Shown piece by piece: positions 27,018 through 36,519 of a stretch of DNA of 64,000 nt (position 1 is the first letter of the stretch; each line of letters begins with the position of its first letter). The notes below the pieces were generated by a model. That model was not told where the DNA came from. It saw nothing but the letters and a program-made list of their open reading frames with translations, and searched no databases. Made by a program: the position numbers and the translations under genes. Source of the DNA: CAZUNO01 sp964621445 [NCBI: Candidatus Hadarchaeota archaeon] (lineage in GTDB: Archaea; CAYQAE01; CAYVLA01); NCBI GenBank assembly GCA_964621445.1, contig CAZUNO010000013.1, positions 16,257-80,256 of the forward strand. Reading direction: 5' to 3'.

Positions 27018-27845
27018 TCAAGTGGGTGCTATCAGATTTATCGCATAATCGGCGAGCTGCCCGTTGCCGTAGACACGGATTACCTGAGCCAGGCCCTGGT
27101 GCTCGGGTACCGAGAGGCTACTCACCGCAAACAGGATATACATTCTGTCGTCCTTCTCCACGTCTTCATAGGTAACCGTCCCCAATCTTGGAGCGTCGGC
27201 AACCGTTGGCATCTCACTTGTCCCTGCCGAACCTTTGGCCGACCCAAAATTCGTCTCTTGGTCATTATGGCTGATGGACAGGCTCTCCATGGTCTCCTTC
27301 TTGTTAAGGAAAAAGTCCGAGCAGCCCTGATAGTATGTCAGGTTCTCATCCATCCACAGAAGAAAGCTTGTTGAGGCAAATGACATATCAATTCCCGATT
27401 GTCCAGAGGAGACCAGGGGGCCAAAATCGTAGAAAAGGGCCTCGTATGAGGTCCCATTGACCATGACTTTCACCGTTTCGTTATCGTAAGCAACCGGGAA
27501 GTCCTCCGCCATGGATAGGCATGCCTTTATTGGGGATATATCTCTCGCCATCTGGCTCAGCGGGACGTCCCGGTCTCCAATTTGGTTAGAGGCCGATAAG
27601 GGGGGATCCGTTTTCATTAGGAGATTGAACTTTATGTCAACCTGCTTATGGGGATCTCGGGATATGGTATTTACCGCGAACCTCTTGGTCTCTTGAATTG
27701 TGGTCTTTATCACGGATGGGTATTTGTTCTTGATTATCTCAACTTTCTTTTCCGCCTTTTCCACACTCACGAAACTCATGATGATGGTGGAAATAACTAT
27801 GGCTATCAGCAAAACACCAAGAAGTCCCCGATCCAATCTGACCAT
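27018..27845 (-). CDS. A3: signal-anchored extracytoplasmic protein of the A/B module
   Basis: This 275-residue protein has the anchor LLGVLLIAIVISTIIMSFVS followed by IIKNKYPSVI. The paralog boxes are YYQGCSDFFLNK, APRLGTVTYEDVEKDDRMYI and VIRVYGNGQ. It is the last gene of the unit ATPase, permease, permease, B3, A3, and lies 59 bases downstream of B3. Its stop directly abuts the longest frame of the dehydratase gene, so transcripts may run on. The genomic link to an ABC-2 exporter is the best clue to what the A/B family does. Confidence 0.77.
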   Translation of the reverse strand: MVRLDRGLLGVLLIAIVISTIIMSFVSVEKAEKKVEIIKNKYPSVIKTTIQETKRFAVNTISRDPHKQVDIKFNLLMKTDPPLSASNQIGDRDVPLSQMARDISPIKACLSMAEDFPVAYDNETVKVMVNGTSYEALFYDFGPLVSSGQSGIDMSFASTSFLLWMDENLTYYQGCSDFFLNKKETMESLSISHNDQETNFGSAKGSAGTSEMPTVADAPRLGTVTYEDVEKDDRMYILFAVSSLSVPEHQGLAQVIRVYGNGQLADYAINLIAPT

Positions 27846-27904
27846 ATCGCTCTCCTCCTACGATGATCACCCTACCCTTAAATCTTCAGTCTTGTGATCA
27901 CCAA

Positions 27905-29134
27905 TCATTTCATTGATCTGGTTACTGATACCTCCCGATATAATTTTCTTCGGACCATCAGGGCCCAGATAAGCGAACCACACACGGCAAGAGTCCCAGT
28001 TACCGCCATCCATTCGGTTATATAAACCCACATTAGAGCATTTTCCTTTATCCTGACCGCCTCCTCGGATATGCGGTCGAACTCTTCCATTACCTTTTTC
28101 ATCGATTCCCAAGATTCCCCGTACTCCTCGCCCAGGTAAAGCTGCTCGGCAAGCTCCTTTTCAGCAGTTAGATCCGAGAGCATCCTCTCAACGGGCCTCG
28201 TGCTGGCCCCAAATTTGTCAATGAAATCCAGCAATCCGTTTGTCATTGCCATATGGTCAAAATACTCGTAGAACGCCGCCCTTAACCTGTGTATACGCTC
28301 GATATCCTCTGGAATCTCCACCTGGGCCAGGAAATAGGCGTGATTGAGGACAAAATCCACATAGTAGTACCATGACCTTTCCGTTTCGCGGGGAACGTTA
28401 TCCCATCCCATGGGTATCATCAGGGTGGTTCCTTCTCCAAACATCCCCGAGACGATGGCGTCCTCCTGGCCAACCCTCCAAACCGCATGAACGGTTGACC
28501 CCGGTCTTGCTACCTGTATGCCGTGGTGACCCACCTCGGTCAGAGGAGTCTGCTCGAACTGGGGAAGATCAACTAGGAGACTCGGCTCGCGATCCTGCCC
28601 CGGCTCCACTATATCCATGAATGCCGTCTCCTTGTTCTGCTTACCTAGCACTAGGTCTGCGGGATAGGCCTCGTAAAGTGAACTGGACTTCCAGGCTTCA
28701 GCGTCATTCCCGGTCCAATCCGTTACGTCGTACCACCCCATCTCGGTAAGACCGAGACCAACACCATCCTGCTGAACGACGTCCCTGATCCAATCGATGT
28801 GTCTTGCTTCCAGTACGTAGGGTACAAAATCGAAAAGCTCGACAACGTCATTTTCCAAGCGGAGCTCGTCCTTGGTTCTAGGGATATATATACGCACGAA
28901 CCTCTTGCTCGTCCTCACATCGGCGATATCCCCGGCGGGGATCAATGTGAGGTCCACCTTGGGGTCCGCGAACATGTGAGCTGTTGCTATCTGGTGCTGG
29001 GCCTTGATCTCCCCTATCATGAGAAGTCTAATCTTGCTTGTCTCCGGGTCAACCTTGCCTCCAACTCCCCCGGAGAAAATGGATATTAGAAGAAGCATAA
29101 ACATTCCAGTTGCCAAATAGCGCCCCGTTTTCAT
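27905..29134 (-). CDS. B3: secreted alpha/beta protein with coiled coil and C-terminal anchor, ABC-linked
   Basis: This 409-residue protein has a signal peptide (YLATGMFMLLLISIFSGGVG) and an alpha/beta outward domain (IRLLMIGEIKAQHQ, GLGLTEMGWYDV, GEGTTLMIPMGWDNV). A helical stretch about 290-365 and a transmembrane helix (WVYITEWMAVTGTLAVCG) end in a basic tail RRKLYREVSVTRS. That end closely matches the orphan protein at 60335-61633, so the two form a B subtype distinct from B1, B2 and B4. It resembles GldG-type auxiliary proteins of ABC-2 transporters in architecture; this is inference. Confidence 0.72.
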   Translation of the reverse strand: MKTGRYLATGMFMLLLISIFSGGVGGKVDPETSKIRLLMIGEIKAQHQIATAHMFADPKVDLTLIPAGDIADVRTSKRFVRIYIPRTKDELRLENDVVELFDFVPYVLEARHIDWIRDVVQQDGVGLGLTEMGWYDVTDWTGNDAEAWKSSSLYEAYPADLVLGKQNKETAFMDIVEPGQDREPSLLVDLPQFEQTPLTEVGHHGIQVARPGSTVHAVWRVGQEDAIVSGMFGEGTTLMIPMGWDNVPRETERSWYYYVDFVLNHAYFLAQVEIPEDIERIHRLRAAFYEYFDHMAMTNGLLDFIDKFGASTRPVERMLSDLTAEKELAEQLYLGEEYGESWESMKKVMEEFDRISEEAVRIKENALMWVYITEWMAVTGTLAVCGSLIWALMVRRKLYREVSVTRSMK

Positions 29135-29214
29135 GGCCTACTAGGAAGGGTCGCTGCTCTCTCTTAAATTTGCCGAACTTCAAAATTAATCAGGAAAAAA
29201 ATGAAATGGAACGG

Positions 29215-30276
29215 CTAGAATTCCTTTGTCTTCCTACTAACGTATACCAAAGATATAATTCCCGTAACCAGGACGATTACCGCTAGAATGATGAAATCCT
29301 GCCACACGTCTCCCCATTTGGCGCCCATCATGCTTATCTCCAGAATCGGATATATTATGTAATACGTGGGGAAGAACTTGGCTATCCATTGGGGAAGGCT
29401 GGGAAATAGGATCACCAAGGCAGGGGCAAAAAGCAGGAGATTCACTCCTTTTGCGGTCCCGAATAATTCGGTCGAATTATCCGTAAAAGCCCCGAAAATT
29501 ATACCCAGGAATACGGCAAAACCTCCTCCCAGTAATAGGAATGGCATAAGCAGTACAAGATATCCTGGGGATGTTATACCATTCAGGAAGAAGGTCAAGG
29601 TTGTGGCAGCTATGGCCATGAGATATCCTAAAATAGCCTTGGAGGACACGAAATCCGTCTTGCTCACCGGTGCAACCGATAGGGCCCTGACAGTTCCCTC
29701 CTCCCTTTCCTCTACTATCCCCAAGGAGGTTAGAAAATAGCCACTCACCATTATTACGGCCAGAAATATAAATGGAGTTATCCGGTCTCCCATGGTAAGT
29801 GATTGCTCGGTGCCAAGTACGGTGAGGTTGAATTCCACAGGTATCTCCTGTCCGGCCATCTCTCGTATGTGCTTTGAAATGGTATTTTGAATCATAATCC
29901 TGTGGGAAGCATAGCTCTTTCCTGAAAAACTAACGGTCATTTCCGGCGCCTCCCCGCGGGCGAGGGCAGAATCAAACCCCTGGCTTAGGACTACTCCGGC
30001 ATCAATCTTGTTTATCTCTAGGTCCTGGAGCAGATTCGATTCGCTATCATAAATGCTGGTTTCCAACCCCTTGGATTCCCCGAGGATCTGTACCAGGTCA
30101 GATTCGCCCATATCAACTATTCCCAAGCTCGGTTCATCCTGCATGAAACCTCCGAATATCATTCCCAGGAAGAAGGTGTAGATGAATGGGGATACCAGAA
30201 CGAATATGAAGATAGAACTCCTCAATCCCTGGCGTATGTCCTTTTGTATAATGGATGCAATGACCCGAAAATTCAT
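29215..30276 (-). CDS. ABC-2 type transporter permease
   Basis: This membrane subunit of an ABC-2 exporter has one N-terminal helix (FIFVLVSPFIYTFFLGMIF), a large extracytoplasmic domain (about 45-165) and five clustered C-terminal helices. VEEREEGTVRALSVAPVS is the conserved coupling region after the second helix. ATG 30276 is chosen because AAGGAGGAGGAT lies just before it and because it overlaps the preceding stop as ATGA. The upstream frame to 30300 is not needed. Confidence 0.88.
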   Translation of the reverse strand: MNFRVIASIIQKDIRQGLRSSIFIFVLVSPFIYTFFLGMIFGGFMQDEPSLGIVDMGESDLVQILGESKGLETSIYDSESNLLQDLEINKIDAGVVLSQGFDSALARGEAPEMTVSFSGKSYASHRIMIQNTISKHIREMAGQEIPVEFNLTVLGTEQSLTMGDRITPFIFLAVIMVSGYFLTSLGIVEEREEGTVRALSVAPVSKTDFVSSKAILGYLMAIAATTLTFFLNGITSPGYLVLLMPFLLLGGGFAVFLGIIFGAFTDNSTELFGTAKGVNLLLFAPALVILFPSLPQWIAKFFPTYYIIYPILEISMMGAKWGDVWQDFIILAVIVLVTGIISLVYVSRKTKEF

Positions 30277-31328
30277 CTTATCCTCCTCCTTAGTACCCAT
30301 GCACCGACCAGAAGTATGACTACATCAAAGGCCGCAAGTATGGCCAGATTCATCCAGACACCACCGAGCCCGGCTCCCTGATTCAGGACCTTGTTGAAGG
30401 TATCTGCAAGGTAGAAAGAAGGCAGTACCTTCACGAGAGGTGATGCCACTTGGGGATAGATCACGGTCATGGGTGGAACCATGAAAACGATATATGGTAT
30501 CATGATCCACGAAAAGGAAGATTTCAAATCCCTCGCCGGCGTGGCGATAAGAAAGGCAAACCCGGTCACAAGGATGGCTCCCAGAACAATATTCATCATT
30601 ACCGGAACAATTCCCGCTCCAATCTCCCCCATGAGCGTCAAAACCAACCCAGCTTCCACCGATGTCAGAACCGTGCCAACCACGGTTTTTGCAGTGAAGA
30701 CCTCAGAAGCCGTGGTCGGGGTTACCAATATCGCATTTATTGCGCCCGTCTGCTTTTCCTCAATAATCAGGAAGGCCAGAGCCATCATCTCAACCAGGAG
30801 AACGAGACTGATCCACAAGGGCTTGGCCTGGTCCCTAAATGGAAGTTGTTCGCCGGCATAGTCCTTGCCGATGATCTCCGTGTTGAGGGATACGGGCATT
30901 ACCTGTCCGGTCACCTTGAATGAAAGTTCCTCAAAAAGAGCCTTGATGGGCTCTCTCGCATCCTCGGGGACGACTGAAGAAAAGTAGAGGTCCACCTCAG
31001 GCTTTTCTCCCTTCAACAGAGTCTGAACGAAGTCCGGAGGAAGGATTATTCCTGCCATGACATCTCCGTTCTCCACTGCCCCTTTCAAGGCCTCAGTGTC
31101 ATTATATCGAGAGATCTGCAAAGCCTCGTCTGAAGCATTGATTTGATCAAATACTCCCTCAAGACCGGGAGCCCGGACGGCCAGGTGAAGGCTTTCCTCC
31201 ACCTCTGAAGGCATGAAATGGTACCAGAGAGGCAACATGATGATAATAAGGATGGTAATAACGAGGGTTAGTCTATTTCTAAATATCTCCCCGAAATCCT
31301 TACCGATTAACACCCCTATGGATCGCAA
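30273..31328 (-). CDS. ABC-2 type transporter permease
   Basis: This second permease of the exporter, 351 residues, has the same plan: N-terminal helix TLVITILIIIMLPLWY, an outward domain to about residue 165 and the C-terminal helix cluster with IEEKQTGAINAILVTP as the coupling stretch. The start is TTG 31328, 8 bases after the ATPase stop. Two different permeases suggest a heterodimeric channel driven by one ATPase. Confidence 0.87.
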   Translation of the reverse strand: MRSIGVLIGKDFGEIFRNRLTLVITILIIIMLPLWYHFMPSEVEESLHLAVRAPGLEGVFDQINASDEALQISRYNDTEALKGAVENGDVMAGIILPPDFVQTLLKGEKPEVDLYFSSVVPEDAREPIKALFEELSFKVTGQVMPVSLNTEIIGKDYAGEQLPFRDQAKPLWISLVLLVEMMALAFLIIEEKQTGAINAILVTPTTASEVFTAKTVVGTVLTSVEAGLVLTLMGEIGAGIVPVMMNIVLGAILVTGFAFLIATPARDLKSSFSWIMIPYIVFMVPPMTVIYPQVASPLVKVLPSFYLADTFNKVLNQGAGLGGVWMNLAILAAFDVVILLVGAWVLRRRIR

Positions 31329-31336
31329 AACCAGGT

Positions 31337-32188
31337 CTATAACCCCCTTCCCGTCACCTCAATGAAGATCTCTTCAAGGGTGGCCTCACTGGTATGGATG
31401 GTATCGAAATCTCCTTCCTGGAGTATTGACTTCACCCTCTCCGGGGTCTCCGGGTCATCGAGGTCCAACTCCTCTGCATCATCCTCCATTCCCCCCTTGG
31501 GCCTAACCTTGATTGATCTCCTACCGTATTTTAGTTTCAGATTCTCGGGAGTGTCCAAGGCATCTATCTTTCCTTCATTTATGAAAGCGACATGGTCCGA
31601 GAGCTTGTCCGCCTCCATCATATCATGTGTGGTGAGAAGTATCGATGCCCCTCTATCCCTCTCCTCTTCAATAACCCTTCTTATGTTCCTAGCTGACACA
31701 GGGTCCAATCCATCGGTGGGTTCATCCAGAAACAGAACATCGGGCTCGTTCACCAAGGCTCTGGCTATCATCAGCCTCTGCTTCATTCCCTTTGAGAAAT
31801 TCTCCACCCGTTCGTCGCCCCTGCCTTCCAGGTCCACTCGCTCTAGGATGCGATCCGTGTCCGCTTCAACCCCGAACAATTTTCCGAAAAACACGAGATT
31901 GGCCTTAGCGGTCATTCGGGGATATAGGTTCTTTTCCTCAAAACACACGCCTATCTTTGCCGCTGCTTTCTGAGCTTCATGCACCATGTCGAGTCCAAGC
32001 ACGCTGGCCTTCCCTTCCTCCGGTTTTAGTTGTCCCGTAAGCAACTTGACGGTCGTCGTTTTCCCTGCCCCATTTGGGCCTAGGAAACCTAAGATTTCAC
32101 CATCTTGAACCTCAAAACTAACGTGATCAACGGCCACTAGATCATCGTAAGAGAAGGTTAGATTATCGGCTATTATTGGAGCCTGCAA
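31337..32188 (-). CDS. ABC transporter ATP-binding protein
   Basis: This 283-residue ATPase has Walker A FLGPNGAGKTTTVK, Q-loop region CFEEKNLYPRMT, signature FSKGMKQRLMIARAL, Walker B VLFLDEPTDGLDP and the H-loop LTTHDM. It is the CcmA/NodI/DrrA class that powers ABC-2 exporters. It is the first gene of the unit that continues with two permeases, B3 and A3, and is divergent from the bat-type regulator. The cargo is unknown. Confidence 0.93.
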   Translation of the reverse strand: MQAPIIADNLTFSYDDLVAVDHVSFEVQDGEILGFLGPNGAGKTTTVKLLTGQLKPEEGKASVLGLDMVHEAQKAAAKIGVCFEEKNLYPRMTAKANLVFFGKLFGVEADTDRILERVDLEGRGDERVENFSKGMKQRLMIARALVNEPDVLFLDEPTDGLDPVSARNIRRVIEEERDRGASILLTTHDMMEADKLSDHVAFINEGKIDALDTPENLKLKYGRRSIKVRPKGGMEDDAEELDLDDPETPERVKSILQEGDFDTIHTSEATLEEIFIEVTGRGL

Positions 32189-32290
32189 CTCAACACATCC
32201 TTCCTCATTTTGATTCCTTTGCCAATTGCTGAGTAATCATTTAAAGGACAACCTATATCTTTTCCGCCGTTATTGTACGGGGAATTAAGG

Positions 32291-33010
32291 ATGGAAGAGG
32301 AATACGGGCTCCGGAAGGTGGTTATTGAACTAAAACCCGAGGTGATATCCAAGTTTGGAATGGATTCCATTTTCGAAAAGGCCAAGTATATAGAACCAAA
32401 ACAATTCGTGAAGCTAGATTATGAGAGAGGACTGAAGGTTGTAGTTGCCGACATCATGATGAAGCCCGGACACGACCTTAAGAAACTTGAATTCCCTAAA
32501 GGAGCCACCATTCTTTACGTTCTCGGAGAAAAGGGAAGCAAATACACCTGCCTCCTCAAATCGGATGTCCAAGTATCTCTCAAGGGCCTGTTAGGCGTGG
32601 GCTGGCAAGCAATTAAAAAGGTGCCGCCATTTTCGGAGGCACTTGAACACCTGAAACAGCGGGTGGAATTCGTACCAGTGCCGCCATTTCTTATATCCGA
32701 GGAAAAGACCGTATTTAGTTTCATAGGAGATAAGAAAAGTACGGAGGCCATTCTTAACATATTCAGGTTTTTCAATGTGGTCAAAGCCGTCCGTTTTCTA
32801 GAGCCCTCATACGGGGAATTTGATTTGTTAGCATGCCTGACCGGGAGGGAAAGGGAGGTAATGATGACCGCCAGAAGACTGGGTTATTATCAGTATCCAC
32901 GGGCTGCATCAACTAAGGAAATCGCTCAGGAACTGGGTATAACTAAAACAACGTTAATTGAGCATCTAAGAAAGGCGGAAAACAAACTCGTTACCAGCGT
33001 AATCGCTTGA
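32291..33010 (+). CDS. HTH-10 (bat-type) transcriptional regulator
   Basis: This 239-residue protein has an N-terminal ligand-binding-like region and a C-terminal HTH-10 domain of the bacterioopsin-activator type (LTGREREVMMTARRLGYYQYP; AASTKEIAQELGITKTTLIE). The family occurs mainly in euryarchaeal lineages. The frame opens at TTG 32273. ATG 32291 fits a leaderless transcript from the TATA-like ctatatct at 32252-32259. Being divergent from the ABC-A/B operon, it may control it; that is inference from position. Confidence 0.85.
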   Translation: MEEEYGLRKVVIELKPEVISKFGMDSIFEKAKYIEPKQFVKLDYERGLKVVVADIMMKPGHDLKKLEFPKGATILYVLGEKGSKYTCLLKSDVQVSLKGLLGVGWQAIKKVPPFSEALEHLKQRVEFVPVPPFLISEEKTVFSFIGDKKSTEAILNIFRFFNVVKAVRFLEPSYGEFDLLACLTGREREVMMTARRLGYYQYPRAASTKEIAQELGITKTTLIEHLRKAENKLVTSVIA

Positions 33011-33073
33011 ATATTCCTACCCAGGTCAACACATTAATAGCACCCCTGGCTTATGATTATTCGGAGGTCCGAA

Positions 33074-33328
33074 ATGAGCGAGGAGAAGAAGATCGGAAGG
33101 GTGGCTCACTACTTCTCCAATATCGGAGTCGCCGTTATTGAACTGACAGATACAATCAGGGAAGGAGAGAATATACACATAAAGGGTGCTCACACGGATT
33201 TCGAGCAGCAAGCAAAAAGCATGCAGATCGAGCACGAAGATATTGAGGAGGCTGGAGCTGGCCAATCCATCGGCCTGAAGGTCAAGAGTCGAGTTCGGGA
33301 GAATGATGAGGTCTTCAAGGTTCTCTAG
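33074..33328 (+). CDS. Small translation-elongation-factor-like beta-barrel protein
   Basis: This 84-residue protein matches the small archaeal proteins that resemble domain 2 of EF-Tu/EF-1-alpha (IGRVAHYFSNIGVAVIEL; DTIREGENIHIKG; GLKVKSRVRENDEV). Its role is unknown; the fold usually contacts RNA or ribosomal partners. ATG 33074 is fixed by GGAGGT at 33063-33068, so the upstream frame to 33053 is not coding. Confidence 0.75.
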   Translation: MSEEKKIGRVAHYFSNIGVAVIELTDTIREGENIHIKGAHTDFEQQAKSMQIEHEDIEEAGAGQSIGLKVKSRVRENDEVFKVL

Positions 33329-33422
33329 CCTGAAAATACTACTCATCTCCCAGTCATGAATCGGGGTCAAGGAATCCGTTCTGCTGGGAGCAATTTTTCT
33401 AGTCGTCGTTAAAGTCCGATAT

Positions 33423-34415
33423 ATGAGCCAAGGGAAGATAGGAATTGGCCTGATAGGAGCTGGAACGGTTGCTGACTATGGTCATCTGCCTGCGATAACA
33501 TCAAGGGATGATTGTAAGCTAACCATGGTCGCTGACATTTCGGAAAGCCGATTAAGTAGGGCCGAGGAAAAGTTCGGAGCAACTGGAACTCAAGATTATT
33601 CCGAATTACTAGATCGAGAGGATATCGACGCAGTCTCGGTTTGCACACCAGTAGAAACCCACAAGCAGATATCCCTAGATGCCCTCGAGGCCGGAAAGTA
33701 CGTTTTTTGCGAGAAGCCTCTAGCTTCGACGGTTGAGGATTGCCAGGCAATAGTTGAAGCGGTGGATAGAACTGACGGTTTTCTGGCCGTTGATTTTCAT
33801 CTTAGGCTATCCGAGGACGTGCTGGCGATGAAGGAGCATATAGAAAAGGGCGATATTGGAAGGCTCGAGATTCTTCGCTTCATTACCAATTGGGGATGCC
33901 ACGGCGTCGGGGGCGAGAAGGGGGAAAGGAGGGCCCGGTTCATGCGCAGTGGCGGTCCCATGCTTGACAACGGGGTACATTTCTTCGACCTGGCCCGCTA
34001 CTTGACAGGTATGGAAATAACGGATTTGGAGGCCGAGGGACAGTGGGTTGAACCACAATTTGACTACCCGGGGCATGTAATATGCACCTCTAGGCTGGAT
34101 TCCCGCGTACTATGCCTCATTGAGATGAGTTATGTATACGGACATACAACTAAGGAGCTTCCATCATCATCCAGAATAGAGATAATTGGATCAGACGGCT
34201 TGATAGCCGACAATAAGGTCTATGGCCCGGAGGGAAGCGTTCAACTGCCTCTTGGTGGTAAGAAGAGATTCGATCGTATCTATGATGCCTTTCTCAAGGT
34301 GGTCCGCACCGGAAGCTCCGAGGGCAATCCCATAGCCACCGCCACCGATGGCGCAAGGGCCACCGAGGCCTCGCTGAAAGCGGTAGAGAAAGCAATGGCC
34401 TCCAAGCCCTCATGA
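33423..34415 (+). CDS. Gfo/Idh/MocA family oxidoreductase
   Basis: This 330-residue protein has Rossmann motif IGLIGAGTVADYGHLP, intact EKP (FCEKPLAST) and the catalytic His in DNGVHFFDLARYL. It appears to be an active NAD(P)-dependent dehydrogenase of a sugar derivative. It starts at ATG 33423, 94 bases after the preceding gene, and converges on the cyclophilin gene. The fuculokinase and amidohydrolase genes nearby suggest deoxy-sugar catabolism. Confidence 0.87.
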   Translation: MSQGKIGIGLIGAGTVADYGHLPAITSRDDCKLTMVADISESRLSRAEEKFGATGTQDYSELLDREDIDAVSVCTPVETHKQISLDALEAGKYVFCEKPLASTVEDCQAIVEAVDRTDGFLAVDFHLRLSEDVLAMKEHIEKGDIGRLEILRFITNWGCHGVGGEKGERRARFMRSGGPMLDNGVHFFDLARYLTGMEITDLEAEGQWVEPQFDYPGHVICTSRLDSRVLCLIEMSYVYGHTTKELPSSSRIEIIGSDGLIADNKVYGPEGSVQLPLGGKKRFDRIYDAFLKVVRTGSSEGNPIATATDGARATEASLKAVEKAMASKPS

Positions 34416-34426
34416 ACCCTAGGGTC

Positions 34427-35128
34427 TCATCTCTCGGTTATGGACACGTTCATGGTTACGTCCTCAGTTGGGGGTCCATCGTACCTCTCCGCGCTTGCGG
34501 GCACCAGGGAACTTATCTCATCCACGACATCGAAACCATCTATGACCTTGCCGAAGACTACAAAAGGTGGATCATAGTTATCGAGATTCTCGTTGTCCTT
34601 TAGGTTAATGAAGAATTGGCAGGATGCGGAATTTGGGTCGTTTCCCTTCCTGGCCATAGCAATGGTGTATTTCTTGTTCTTTAGCGTCGTGTTTTCCCAG
34701 GGAATGGTCTCGGTTCCCCCCGTCCCATCACCCTCCGGGTCTCCTCCCTGTATGACGAAATCCTCCGCCACCCGGTGGAAGGTCAAACCGTCATAAAAGC
34801 CGCTCTCGGCCAGGTCGATGAAATTCCCGGCGGTCACCGGAGCATTATCGGTATCCAGCTCCACCTCAAAGGAACCTAGATTTGTTTCAAATATCGCGAT
34901 CTTACTATTCTTCACCTTTGGTTCACCTCTTGAAAGAAAAAATGCCACTATCGCCACCAAAGCAACGATGACAACGATATATGGCAGATAACCCTTTATA
35001 TCCTCAAGTTGGTTCTCTTCTTCTCCACTTGAACCCATCCTATCTGGGTGATATTTACTCATATGTCGCCTGAACTTGCTCTTGCTGACGGCGTCTCCAC
35101 ATTCTGGGCAGATTTTCTTCTTTGGCAC
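34427..35128 (-). CDS. Membrane-anchored cyclophilin with N-terminal zinc finger
   Basis: This 233-residue protein starts with a C2H2-type finger (C7, C10, H22, H27). A linker, one transmembrane helix (about 48-66) and a cyclophilin-type peptidyl-prolyl isomerase domain (about 76-233) follow, the last with FHRVAEDFVIQGGDPEGDG and ASCQFFINL. The finger should be cytosolic and the isomerase outside. It would assist folding of exported proteins, while the finger may contact nucleic acid or ribosomes. The combination is unusual. The start is ATG 35128. Confidence 0.85.
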   Translation of the reverse strand: MPKKKICPECGDAVSKSKFRRHMSKYHPDRMGSSGEEENQLEDIKGYLPYIVVIVALVAIVAFFLSRGEPKVKNSKIAIFETNLGSFEVELDTDNAPVTAGNFIDLAESGFYDGLTFHRVAEDFVIQGGDPEGDGTGGTETIPWENTTLKNKKYTIAMARKGNDPNSASCQFFINLKDNENLDNYDPPFVVFGKVIDGFDVVDEISSLVPASAERYDGPPTEDVTMNVSITER

Positions 35129-35269
35129 TTCACTATTCTATCGGGGCCCCGCTTAATAATTTGGCCACCTCGCGATGAGGGAATTACATGTTAGATTCAG
35201 ATAAGGAGAAAATCTTCGAGAGCCGAACCTTTTTCAGATCTAGCCGCATTGACAACATCGGTAAGAAAA

Positions 35270-36502
35270 ATGCACCCCAGCACCACCGCAAGTCAGCTAT
35301 ATTCCGAATTCAAGGATATGAAGGTAATAGATGCTCACGAACATCTGGCTCCTGAAAGAGTTAGGACCTCTCAAGAAATGGACGTATGCGATCTCTTTGT
35401 TCACTATACCAGGACGGACTTTCTTTGCTCGGGCATGTCGGAGGATGAATGGGAGGCCATGCACGACAAGGATAGACCCTTAAATAAACGCTGGAAAATC
35501 CTCCATAAATACCTAGAGCACATTAGATATGGGTCCTATGCACGACCTGCCTTCATATATGCCAAACACCTTGGATTTGATGATATTACCGAGGATAACT
35601 ATCAAGAGATATCACGAAGGCTCCAGGAGGAGAACCAGCCAGGGATATATCGTAAGGTTTTAGGGGATCTTTGCAACATCAAGGCCGCCCTGACCCAAGC
35701 CAACCGTACCGACTATGATCTTGACTTCATGATTCCCTTAATGCCCCTTGATAACTATGCGAGGGTGACAGGATGGAGCGATATCGAGGAAAGATCGCAG
35801 GAACTTGGTGGGGGCTCTGAGACCCTCGACGATTACCTGGAAACCACCCGTAGAGGCCTAAAAAGGTGGATTCGCAATGGTGCCGTGGGGATAAAGATGG
35901 TCTCCATGGATTACGGGAGGCCCGAAAGGACCAATGCTGTTGCTATTTTCGATGATTTGAAACGCAAACCTGAAAAAAAGCTTTCCGAGATGAACCCTCT
36001 TAGAGACTTCTTAATGGATGAAATGCTGGAAATCGCATGCGAGCTGGATCTCGTGGTTGCCGTCCACACCGGTGTGTGGGGGGACTTCCGTACCCTGGAC
36101 CCCAAATTCATGATTAACATCGTAGCCAGGCACCGACAGACCACCTTCGACATCTATCACATGGGAATGCCCTGGGTAAGGGAAGCTGGGCTTATAGGAA
36201 AGAACAACCCAAACGTGTATCTAAACCTTTGCTGGTCACATATCGTATCCCCGGAGATGACTTGTTCGGCCCTGGACGAATACCTGGATATGGTTCCTGT
36301 AAATAAGATTATCGGGTTTGGGGGAGATTACGGGAAGCCGGTCGAAAAGGTATATGGACATCTAAGGATGGCAAAGGAAAATATTGCCAGGGTTCTTGGT
36401 AGAAGGATTGATGCAGGGCTTCTCTCGCAGGATGATGCCTTGAGCATTGCCGAGAAATGGTTTTACGGGAACCCTAAGAAGGTTTATGATCTTAGCGTTT
36501 AG
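35270..36502 (+). CDS. Amidohydrolase-superfamily metal-dependent hydrolase
   Basis: This 410-residue protein of the amidohydrolase superfamily has H23-x-H25 in DAHEHL for the metal, a possible Lys in AVGIKMVS, His in VAVHTGVWG and IYHMGMPW, and a C-terminal Asp in GFGGDYGKP. Its length and its large insertion after the first strand recall uronate-isomerase-like or lactonase-like members. The substrate may be a sugar acid or lactone, in keeping with nearby fuculokinase; this is inference. ATG 35270 is preferred over TTG 35249. Confidence 0.72.
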   Translation: MHPSTTASQLYSEFKDMKVIDAHEHLAPERVRTSQEMDVCDLFVHYTRTDFLCSGMSEDEWEAMHDKDRPLNKRWKILHKYLEHIRYGSYARPAFIYAKHLGFDDITEDNYQEISRRLQEENQPGIYRKVLGDLCNIKAALTQANRTDYDLDFMIPLMPLDNYARVTGWSDIEERSQELGGGSETLDDYLETTRRGLKRWIRNGAVGIKMVSMDYGRPERTNAVAIFDDLKRKPEKKLSEMNPLRDFLMDEMLEIACELDLVVAVHTGVWGDFRTLDPKFMINIVARHRQTTFDIYHMGMPWVREAGLIGKNNPNVYLNLCWSHIVSPEMTCSALDEYLDMVPVNKIIGFGGDYGKPVEKVYGHLRMAKENIARVLGRRIDAGLLSQDDALSIAEKWFYGNPKKVYDLSV

Positions 36503-36519
36503 TCCTAACTCAGGAGGAA

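Noticed and set aside
31362-31973. 203-codon plus-strand frame opposite the ABC ATPase
   Set aside because: It is antisense to an unmistakable ATPase, and its Ser-rich product has no recognisable domain.
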